From an uncultured bacterium (GTDB taxonomy: Bacteria > Eisenbacteria > RBG-16-71-46 > CAIMUX01), in the NCBI GenBank assembly GCA_946886185.1, contig CAMPIC010000031.1, forward strand, positions 1 to 12,253: a stretch of DNA of 12,253 bases, in the 5' to 3' direction. The stretch's first letter is position 1, and the number at the start of each line of letters is the position of its first letter. The notes under the pieces are model-generated. The model made no database searches. It was not told the DNA's origin and saw only the letters and a program-made list of their open reading frames with translations. This document shows positions 1-5,475 of this stretch, piece by piece. Made by a program: the position numbers and the translations under genes.

Positions 1-14
1 CTTCTGAGCTCGGA

Positions 15-1064
15 GTGGAACAGCGTGAACCAAGCGGGCGAAGAAAACTGATTCGGGCCCGAAGGACGGAATCGGCGAATGAGGGACGGAAGCCGGGCAT
101 CAGGGCGCGCCGTGGTCCGCGCGCCTGGTTGACCGCCGTCGGGGTGCTCCTCCCGATCGTCCTCACGAGCTTGCTCTGCTTCGTTCCTTTTTATGCTCTC
201 GCCTTGATCCGACTGCTCGTGCCGTGGAGGCCGCTGCGCCGGATCTGCATTCACCTGCTCCTCGCGATCGCGAGGTTGTGGGGATTCGTCGTCCGGGATG
301 TCCTGCGCGCGATGTTGCCGACCCGCTTCCGTATCGCGGGCGTCGCGCGCCTCGGCCGTCACGAGTGGTACCTGATCATCGCGAACCATCAATCGTGGGT
401 GGACATTCTGGTGCTGTTCATCGCCCTGCACGGCAAGGTGCCGTTCTTTCGATTCTTCATGAAGCGCGAGCTGCTCTGGCTCCCTTTCTTCGGAATCGCG
501 CTCTGGGCGTTGGATTTTCCGGCGATGCGGCGGTACTCGCGCGAGCATCTGGAGCGTCATCCCGAGGATCGAGGTCGAGACCTGGACACTGTCCGCCGCG
601 CCTGCGAGAAGTTCCAACGCGCACCCGTCACGCTGGTGAACTTCGTGGAAGGGACGCGCTTCTCGGAGGAGAAGCGAGTGGAGCAGGAGTCGCCGTATCG
701 TGCGCTTCTACGTCCCAAGTCAGGAGGATTGGCGCTGGTCCTGGCGGCGATGGGCGAGCGCCTTTCCGCCATCCTCGATGTGACGATTGCCTACCCCGCT
801 TCGGGAGTCGACTTCTGGAGGTTCGTATCCGGGCAGATTCCGTGGATCGAGGTCGACGTGGATCGAGTGGATCCTCCGTCACGGCTCACGAGCCGGTCCG
901 ACGGCGATTCTCCCGAATATCGGGATGCAGTCCGCGCGTGGATCCAGGAGCGGTGGAGCCGCAAGGATGCTCTAATGCAACACAACCGGGAAGGAGAGGT
1001 CGGAGAGCCATCGTCACTCCAGCCCGCAGGACCGGGCCGGATCCAGCCGCCGATCGAGCACTGA
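15..1064 (+). CDS. YihG-like 1-acyl-glycerol-3-phosphate acyltransferase family protein
   Basis: This is a membrane-associated acyltransferase of the PlsC/LPLAT superfamily, which moves an acyl chain onto a lysophospholipid during phospholipid synthesis or remodelling. The HX4D catalytic motif is NHQSWVD (H125, D130), and the acceptor-phosphate motif is FVEGTRF (E212-R215). Between them, WALDFPAMRRYSR followed by RRACEKF closely resembles E. coli YihG as I remember it, more than PlsC itself. Hydrophobic segments lie at about residues 38-58 and 74-94, after a very basic N-terminal tail of some 37 residues that YihG lacks. The start is GTG at 15. Only 14 bases precede it and no clear ribosome site is visible, so the true start could be internal or lie outside the window. 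The 349-residue length is slightly above the roughly 310 of YihG. Family assignment is firm; the acyl donor and acceptor are inferred. Confidence 0.9.
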   Translation: MEQREPSGRRKLIRARRTESANEGRKPGIRARRGPRAWLTAVGVLLPIVLTSLLCFVPFYALALIRLLVPWRPLRRICIHLLLAIARLWGFVVRDVLRAMLPTRFRIAGVARLGRHEWYLIIANHQSWVDILVLFIALHGKVPFFRFFMKRELLWLPFFGIALWALDFPAMRRYSREHLERHPEDRGRDLDTVRRACEKFQRAPVTLVNFVEGTRFSEEKRVEQESPYRALLRPKSGGLALVLAAMGERLSAILDVTIAYPASGVDFWRFVSGQIPWIEVDVDRVDPPSRLTSRSDGDSPEYRDAVRAWIQERWSRKDALMQHNREGEVGEPSSLQPAGPGRIQPPIEH

Positions 1065-1221
1065 TCGTCCCGTTGCCATGGCTCGGTTGTCGAGCCTCGC
1101 TCGCCTTTGCGGGAAGCTGGATCGGCGGATAGCGAGGAGAGATCCGGGCTCTGTCCCCCGCCGGACCCTGACCGCCTCGCCATGCGCGATTGCCCGCAGC
1201 TCCGCCTCCTGCCCTTGCCTG

Positions 1222-1251
1222 TTGGCTGCCGTGGGCCCCTTTCGATATGAT
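1222..1251 (+). promoter_or_regulatory. Candidate sigma70-type promoter for the 1338 gene
   Basis: TTGGCT (1222-1227) as the -35 and TATGAT (1246-1251) as the -10 are separated by 18 bp. They match the TTGACA/TATAAT consensus at 4 of 6 and 5 of 6 positions. The predicted transcript start near 1258 would give a leader of about 80 nt before the ATG at 1338. The assignment is by pattern only. Confidence 0.4.
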
Positions 1252-1326
1252 TCGCGCTTGTTTGCATTCCGAACCCGGGCTCGCATCGCATCATCGATTA
1301 TTTCGGCTCGGCATCGGCCGACCCGC

Positions 1327-1332
1327 GAGGAG
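1327..1332 (+). promoter_or_regulatory. Ribosome binding site that fixes the 1338 start
   Basis: GAGGAG lies 5 nt before the ATG at 1338. A GTG at 1332 in the same frame overlaps this site and would leave it unused, so the ATG is preferred. Confidence 0.7.
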
Positions 1333-1337
1333 TGATC

Positions 1338-1877
1338 ATGGAACTATGGTCCGCCATCATCGGCAAAGGACTCACACCGACCCGACTTTGGCTGAAGCTC
1401 GATCCCGAGACGCGCATGGACGCGGCCGGCGCGCTTTACAGCCATGATTGGGAAAATGACCCGGTGGAACTGGAGGCGGAGTTGGCGATCGCGGGCGCGC
1501 TCAAGTTCCGCCCAGTTGCCGTGCGCAAGATGCCCCTCGCGGAGCGCATCAAGGTGCTCGCCCGCGCCGTCAGGCCGGAGCAGTCGCTGGTCTCGTCGCT
1601 CTTGCTCGCGCTCCACCTCGAGCGGCGCAAGGACATGATGGCCTCCTTCCTCGACTCGCTGGAGATCCCGCACGAAGACGGCTTGATCGAGGCCGAGTTC
1701 GAGTGCGATCCGCCCGAGGAAGAGAAGATGCGCAAGGCAATCGACCTGCTCTTCGAAAAGTATCCCGCTTCGCACGTCGAGCTCTATCTGGTCACTCTCT
1801 ATATGATGGATCAGCAGACCTGGAAGCACGTGGCCACGGTCATGAAGGAGCGCGTCGAGAGCAACGCCACCTCCTGA
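1338..1877 (+). CDS. Hypothetical cytoplasmic protein, predicted helical, 179 aa
   Basis: I do not recognise this protein. It has no signal peptide or membrane segment and is rich in Glu, Leu, Lys and Met. It reads as mostly alpha-helical, with an acidic stretch (AEFECDPPEEEKMRKA) in its last third followed by an amphipathic segment, LLFEKYPASHVELYLVTLYM. The strong GAGGAG site at 5-nt spacing, smooth codon use and a promoter candidate upstream support it as a real gene. Opposite-strand frames covering it are Arg-rich and look like shadows. It appears to be transcribed alone: 273 bp lie upstream and hairpins overlap its stop codon. No catalytic motif or metal-binding cluster is evident. A scaffold or helical-repeat role is possible but is only a guess. 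Confidence 0.75.
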   Translation: MELWSAIIGKGLTPTRLWLKLDPETRMDAAGALYSHDWENDPVELEAELAIAGALKFRPVAVRKMPLAERIKVLARAVRPEQSLVSSLLLALHLERRKDMMASFLDSLEIPHEDGLIEAEFECDPPEEEKMRKAIDLLFEKYPASHVELYLVTLYMMDQQTWKHVATVMKERVESNATS

Positions 1878-1911
1878 GGAGGTGACAGCTGGAACGCCGT
1901 TCGCTTCCAGC
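1868..1911 (+). terminator. Tandem hairpins over the stop of the 1338 gene
   Basis: Two perfect inverted repeats lie back to back. CACCTCC (1868-1874) pairs with GGAGGTG (1878-1884), with the TGA stop codon as the three-base loop. GCTGGAA (1888-1894) pairs with TTCCAGC (1905-1911) across a 10-nt loop. Neither is followed by a run of T, so intrinsic termination is not assured; a stem that protects the mRNA 3' end, or a Rho-linked site, is equally possible. The second arm of the first stem also resembles a strong Shine-Dalgarno sequence, but no ATG, GTG or TTG start lies at a usable distance. Confidence 0.4.
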
Positions 1912-1997
1912 GTCTGAGCCCGATCGAGCAGGCCAGGATGCCCGGCGGTTGTGGTTCCTGGAAGTGGCGGTCTTCGACAGAAACACTTGGGGCTCGC

Positions 1998-2004
1998 GAG
2001 GAGG
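1998..2004 (+). promoter_or_regulatory. Ribosome binding site for the DUF6503-like gene
   Basis: GAGGAGG lies 10 nt upstream of the ATG at 2015. It selects that ATG over an upstream in-frame TTG at 1949, which has no such site and would place 22 non-hydrophobic residues before the signal peptide. Confidence 0.6.
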
Positions 2005-2014
2005 ATCGAAAACA

Positions 2015-2866
2015 ATGCGCCCAATCCCAGTCCAGCAAGTGTCGGCCCGGCCGCGTGGCGGATCCCTTTCGCGCCACGCAGCGCGCGCAGCGCTCTCATG
2101 TTTGATCCTGACCGGAGCGCTTTCGTGGAGCGGGTGCCAGAGCGAGCAGAAAGGGGCCTCGGAAACAGCAGCCTCGCGCGACTCCAAGCCGGCCGTTTCC
2201 AAGGAGCGGGGAACCGCCGACGAACGCTCCGCACGAATCGCCGACAAGGTGATGGACGCGCTGGGAGGGGAGCGCGCGTGGAACGACACGCGCTACGTCT
2301 CATGGAAGTTCATGGGCGTCCGCCAATACTACTGGGACAGGTGGACGGGCGACATTCGCATCGAATCCAATGACGTCGTGACTCTCTTGAACGTCGACAC
2401 CAAATTGGGCCAGGTGCAAAAGGCGGGTGAGACGATCGCCGACGAGGCCACTCTGGCGAACTACCTGTCGCGTGGCTATACGTCGTGGCTGAGCGATTCC
2501 TACTGGATGTTCATGCCGTACAAACTGCGTGATCCCGGTGTCAAGCTGGCGTACGCAGGGGAGCGGACGCTCGGGAACGGAAAGAAGGCGGATGTCCTGA
2601 CGATGACGTTCGACGGGGTCGGCCCCAACCCAAAAAGTAGATACGATGTCATCGTCGATCGGGAAAGCAGCCTCGTCGTCCAATGGTCGTTCTATGAGAA
2701 CGCGTCAGACGCCAAGCCGAAGTTCACGCTTCCGTGGGATGGGTGGCAAAGGTTCGGCGAGATCAAGTTGGCGACACAGCATGGACAAGGGCGCGACTGG
2801 CAGATCCAGGTGTATGACGATCTGCCGCAGACCATCTTCACCAGCTTCGAGCATGTGCCCGCGTGA
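2015..2866 (+). CDS. DUF6503-like predicted lipoprotein
   Basis: This is a predicted exported protein of 283 residues. A basic n-region (residues 1-26) is followed by a hydrophobic core (ALSCLILTGALSW) and a candidate lipobox ending at C41. The -3 residue is Trp, which is unusual, so cleavage by an ordinary signal peptidase is an alternative. The mature part resembles the DUF6503 family, best known to me from Bacteroidetes: VMDALGGERAWNDTRYVSWKF, then a WTGDIRIE-like strand, SYWMFMPYKLRDPGV, KADVLTMTF, and YDVIVDRESSLVVQWSFYENA. The strand-rich, Trp/Tyr-rich pattern suggests an LolA/LolB-like beta fold, a resemblance inferred from sequence pattern only. A strong ribosome site supports the start. 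The gene ends 34 bp before the convergent LEA2-type gene. The molecular function is unknown; binding of a hydrophobic ligand or substrate at the envelope is a guess. Confidence 0.75.
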   Translation: MRPIPVQQVSARPRGGSLSRHAARAALSCLILTGALSWSGCQSEQKGASETAASRDSKPAVSKERGTADERSARIADKVMDALGGERAWNDTRYVSWKFMGVRQYYWDRWTGDIRIESNDVVTLLNVDTKLGQVQKAGETIADEATLANYLSRGYTSWLSDSYWMFMPYKLRDPGVKLAYAGERTLGNGKKADVLTMTFDGVGPNPKSRYDVIVDRESSLVVQWSFYENASDAKPKFTLPWDGWQRFGEIKLATQHGQGRDWQIQVYDDLPQTIFTSFEHVPA

Positions 2867-2900
2867 GCGACGGCAAGTAGTACGGCACAAAACGACAACG

Positions 2901-3392
2901 TCAAAGCCCTGGCAGCTTGATTTCTCCCTGCGCGCTCATCGGAAGGCGAACTGTTCCGACCAAGGGAGTCTGCACGCGGAGACCGAGGTCTGCATCGTAT
3001 GGAATGGTCGCTCCCAGCTCGAGGCCGGAGACCACTTCGTAGATCTCGATGAAGGGCACGCGAACGGGCACTTGTACCAATCCCTCTCCGAGGGCTGGAA
3101 TCGTCTGCTCGATATCGGCCTGGCCTTCGAGGAACTTCTTTCCCTTCGTGGAGAGTGCAAAATCCAGGCCCGCCACCGGTAAGCTCACGCTGTATGGATT
3201 CTCCACCGCAACGCCGAACTGAATGGTGGCGGATTGGAGATCGACGGAGCCAAGCGAGACGCTCTCGATCCGGGCCTTCGGGTACAGCATGGTTCGACCC
3301 GCGGCGCACCCCGTCGCGAAAGGAGTGAACGCGGCCAGCGTGGCAAGAAGAGTCCACTTGGTTCGAATCGTGCTCGTGACCTCGAGCTTCAT
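2901..3392 (-). CDS. LEA2/WHy-domain (LEA14-like) lipoprotein
   Basis: This small predicted lipoprotein has 163 residues. A basic start (MKLEVTSTIRTKW) and a hydrophobic stretch end at C29 (FATGC, with Ala at +2, which favours outer-membrane retention under E. coli rules). The mature domain is a single WHy/LEA2 beta-sandwich: ARIESVSLGSVDLQSATIQF, then VAVENPYSVSLPVAGLDFAL, a later GLVQVPVRVPF strand, and TPLVGTVRLPMSAQGEIKLP. LEA14-like proteins are linked to desiccation or stress tolerance in plants and occur widely as bacterial lipoproteins; the role here is unproven. On its strand, AGGGGGGAG sits 6 nt before the ATG and supports the start. It is divergent from the transglycosylase gene across 67 bp, so the two may share a control region, and convergent with the DUF6503-like gene. 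Confidence 0.82.
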   Translation of the reverse strand: MKLEVTSTIRTKWTLLATLAAFTPFATGCAAGRTMLYPKARIESVSLGSVDLQSATIQFGVAVENPYSVSLPVAGLDFALSTKGKKFLEGQADIEQTIPALGEGLVQVPVRVPFIEIYEVVSGLELGATIPYDADLGLRVQTPLVGTVRLPMSAQGEIKLPGL

Positions 3393-3422
3393 GACGGGCT
3401 CCCCCCTGGATCGTTTTTCCCG

Positions 3423-3451
3423 TTGCGATCGCCGATGCGGTTACCTATCGT
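3423..3451 (+). promoter_or_regulatory. Weak candidate promoter for the transglycosylase gene
   Basis: TTGCGA (3423-3428) and TATCGT (3446-3451) are 17 bp apart, each matching the sigma70 consensus at 4 of 6 positions. If used, transcription would begin near 3458, about 2 nt before the ATG at 3460. That would give a nearly leaderless mRNA, in keeping with the absence of a ribosome site there. This is pattern matching only, in a 67-bp divergent intergenic region. Confidence 0.25.
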
Positions 3452-3459
3452 CCGTCCCA

Positions 3460-5433
3460 ATGCGCTTCAGCTATCTTCTGCTGGCCTGCCTGGCGTTCGC
3501 AATCGGATGTGCACCGCCACCGAAACTGCGCGCGCCCGCCTCGCCAAACCCGACGTCCTCGGACGACCTTTCGCAACGATCCCACAACAGCCAAACGACC
3601 GATCCGAAATCCCCCCGCGCCGAATCGTCCGAAGAGATCGACAGCTCGCTGACCTCGACGGCCGTACCCGATATTTCCGACAGCTTGGCCACGGTCACAC
3701 AAGCGCGTATCAGCTCTTTCGAGGACGGGATCGACTTCCCGGTGACGATGAATCGCCGTGTCCTCACCTGGATCGACGAGTTCTCGGGCCGCTCGCGCAA
3801 GAGTTTCCAAAGCAGCCTGCAGCGATCGGGCCGATACATGCCGCGCATCCGCGAGATCTTCCGCGAGGAGGGGGTTCCGCAGGATCTTGCCTTCATTGCG
3901 CACGTGGAGAGCGGCTTTCGATACAACGCGCGCTCGCATGCGAACGCGGTCGGGCTCTGGCAGTTCATGGCGGGTACGGCGCGGGACCTCGGGTTGCGAT
4001 GCGATGCCGACGTGGACGAGCGTCTCGATCCGGAGAAGTCGACGCGCGCGGCGGCCCATTACCTGCGCAACCTCTACGAAAAGTACGACGACTGGCACCT
4101 CGCTCTCGCCGCGTACAACGCGGGGCCGGGGAACGTGGACCGTGCGATTCGCAACACCGGCTCCTCGGACTATTGGGAGATTACGAAGAGGGGCGCGCTG
4201 CGGACGGAAACGTGCAACTTCGTTCCCGCGATCTTGGCGGCGTCGATTCTATCCAAATCGCCGGCTGATTTCGGGCTGGTGGAGGACACCGATCATCCAG
4301 TCGAGTCCGATGTCGTCGACGTGGAGATTCCGACCGACTTACGGGTCATCGCGGTCTGTGCGGGCTGCGACCTCGAGGAGCTGCAGACGCTGAATCCGGC
4401 CTTGCTGAAGCATCGCACTCCGCGAGGGAAGTACGCCGTGCGGGTTCCGGCACAGCTTGCCGAGCGCACGAGGAAACAGCTGGCCGCGATTCCTCCCGAG
4501 CACCGGACTCTCTATCAGGAACATTCCGTGAAACGCGGGGACACCCTGGGCGCATTGGCGCGCAAGTATGGGACGACCGTGCGCGCGATCCAGGATGCGA
4601 ACGATATGGGGAAGAGCACACTCCTGCGTTCGGGCGCAGTGCTCCGGATTCCAGCCGGCGGGACGACGCTGGACGCGGCTCTCGCGAGCCGCACTCCCCT
4701 CCCGGCGGCGGGACCCTGGAGCGGAACCCATCGCGTGCAGCGGGGAGAGACCTTACACGCAATCGCTCGCCGCGCGGGGACCACGGCCGGCTTGCTGGCG
4801 GAGCACAACGGAATCGCGGACCCGAGCAGATTGAAGGCCGGACAGGTTCTCCGGGTGCCTTCTTTCGGACCCGCAGCGTCGCCATCGAGCGAGCCGGAGT
4901 CGGGCGATCGGCCTCTCCATGCTGCGTCGACTCCGCCTTCGAGCTCCTCGCTTCCCAAGGTCGCCGATTTCTTCGTGACGGACGCATCAGCCCAGGATCT
5001 GGCTCCGCCGCTTCCGGACAACGCCGCGGGAGCAAAGAATGCGGGCGCCACCGCGCAACCGAGCATCACGGCCGCGTTGCCCGGAAGCGGTAGCGCGACC
5101 CAGCTCATCGCAGCCCCATCGCCGGAGAACAGTGCCGCCGCCGAGGTCATCACAACCTTCTCGGATTCGATTCCGTCCCCGCCCGCGCTCGATCCGGAAG
5201 CTCTCGGCAGGGGCCCATCGCTCGCGCACCTGGTCGAGGAAGCGCGCGCCGAGCTCGCGGCAGCGCCGCCGGAACCGCCTCCTCCTGCAGCGCGCTCCCA
5301 CCGCGTCCAGCAGGGGGACACGCTGTGGAACATCGCGCGCCGCCACCATGTGACCGTCTCCGACCTCCGCCGTTGGAACCGGCTGGGCAGCAAGAGTACG
5401 ATCCATCCGGGCCAGGTCCTGCGCCTGTATTAG
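3460..5433 (+). CDS. MltD-like membrane-bound lytic murein transglycosylase with three LysM domains
   Basis: This lipoprotein (657 aa) cleaves peptidoglycan glycan strands, forming 1,6-anhydro-muramyl ends in the periplasm. The start at ATG 3460 gives a compact signal peptide, MRFSYLLLACLAFAIGC, with lipid attachment at C17 and Ala at +2. No Shine-Dalgarno site precedes it; longer in-frame starts would bury the signal peptide and run over the divergent LEA2 gene. The SLT domain spans about residues 125-275: catalytic Glu150 in HVESGF, then AVGLWQFM and AYNAGPGNV (218-226). A degenerate LysM-like segment typical of MltD (about 285-340, CDLEELQTLNP) precedes clear LysM repeats at 354-398, 423-469 and 613-657. 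A linker of about 143 residues rich in Ala, Pro and Ser separates the last two. E. coli MltD is shorter and, as I recall, has two LysM repeats. It is followed after 42 bp by the debranching enzyme in the same direction. Confidence 0.92.
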   Translation: MRFSYLLLACLAFAIGCAPPPKLRAPASPNPTSSDDLSQRSHNSQTTDPKSPRAESSEEIDSSLTSTAVPDISDSLATVTQARISSFEDGIDFPVTMNRRVLTWIDEFSGRSRKSFQSSLQRSGRYMPRIREIFREEGVPQDLAFIAHVESGFRYNARSHANAVGLWQFMAGTARDLGLRCDADVDERLDPEKSTRAAAHYLRNLYEKYDDWHLALAAYNAGPGNVDRAIRNTGSSDYWEITKRGALRTETCNFVPAILAASILSKSPADFGLVEDTDHPVESDVVDVEIPTDLRVIAVCAGCDLEELQTLNPALLKHRTPRGKYAVRVPAQLAERTRKQLAAIPPEHRTLYQEHSVKRGDTLGALARKYGTTVRAIQDANDMGKSTLLRSGAVLRIPAGGTTLDAALASRTPLPAAGPWSGTHRVQRGETLHAIARRAGTTAGLLAEHNGIADPSRLKAGQVLRVPSFGPAASPSSEPESGDRPLHAASTPPSSSSLPKVADFFVTDASAQDLAPPLPDNAAGAKNAGATAQPSITAALPGSGSATQLIAAPSPENSAAAEVITTFSDSIPSPPALDPEALGRGPSLAHLVEEARAELAAAPPEPPPPAARSHRVQQGDTLWNIARRHHVTVSDLRRWNRLGSKSTIHPGQVLRLY

Positions 5434-5441
5434 CTCCATCT

Positions 5442-5459
5442 TCGAGCGGTTCCGCTCGA
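5442..5459 (+). other. Perfect hairpin between transglycosylase and debranching-enzyme genes
   Basis: TCGAGCG (5442-5448) pairs perfectly with CGCTCGA (5453-5459) around a GTTC loop; the inner G and C can extend the stem to 8 bp with a 2-nt loop. It begins 8 nt after the TAG stop and ends 2 nt before the AAAAGG ribosome site of the next gene. No T-run follows. It could be a weak terminator, an RNA processing site, or a structure affecting translation of the debranching enzyme. Confidence 0.45.
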
Positions 5460-5461
5460 CC

Positions 5462-5467
5462 AAAAGG
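5462..5467 (+). promoter_or_regulatory. Ribosome binding site for the TTG-started debranching enzyme
   Basis: AAAAGG lies 8 nt before the TTG at 5476. This is the only ATG, GTG or TTG codon between the in-frame TAG at 5431 and the conserved WLETDGLGG block, so it decides the start. Confidence 0.5.
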
Positions 5468-5475
5468 CAAATCGG

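Larger units (their letters stand above)
1065..1337 (+). other. Intergenic region with no supported gene
   Basis: This 273-bp gap separates the acyltransferase from the 1338 gene. It contains a sigma70-like promoter candidate at 1222-1251 and the ribosome site for the next gene. An ATG-initiated frame (1078-1335) runs through it, but it has no ribosome site, is rich in Arg and Ser, and ends inside the next gene's Shine-Dalgarno region, so I do not call it. No convincing terminator with a T-tract follows the acyltransferase; the best inverted repeat is a weak TCCGG/CCGGA pair near 1142-1165. No tRNA-like sequence is visible. Confidence 0.6.

Noticed and set aside
791..1294. Minus-strand frames across the acyltransferase end and the 1065-1331 gap
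   Set aside because: Arg/Ser-rich, low-complexity products overlapping a well-supported gene; no start signals.
1078..1335. 85-codon ATG frame in the gap before the 1338 gene
   Set aside because: No ribosome site, Arg/Ser-rich product without domain signs, and it ends inside the Shine-Dalgarno region of the next gene. GC-rich DNA readily gives such frames.
1888..1990. Possible small gene starting at a CTG after the GGAGGTG sequence
   Set aside because: CTG is a very rare start. The frame runs without a stop into the signal peptide of the DUF6503-like gene, whose own ATG has a strong ribosome site.
1344..2303. Long minus-strand frame of 319 codons opposite the 1338 and DUF6503-like genes
   Set aside because: It spans two plus-strand genes and their gap, is Arg-rich and shows no family resemblance; it is a shadow.
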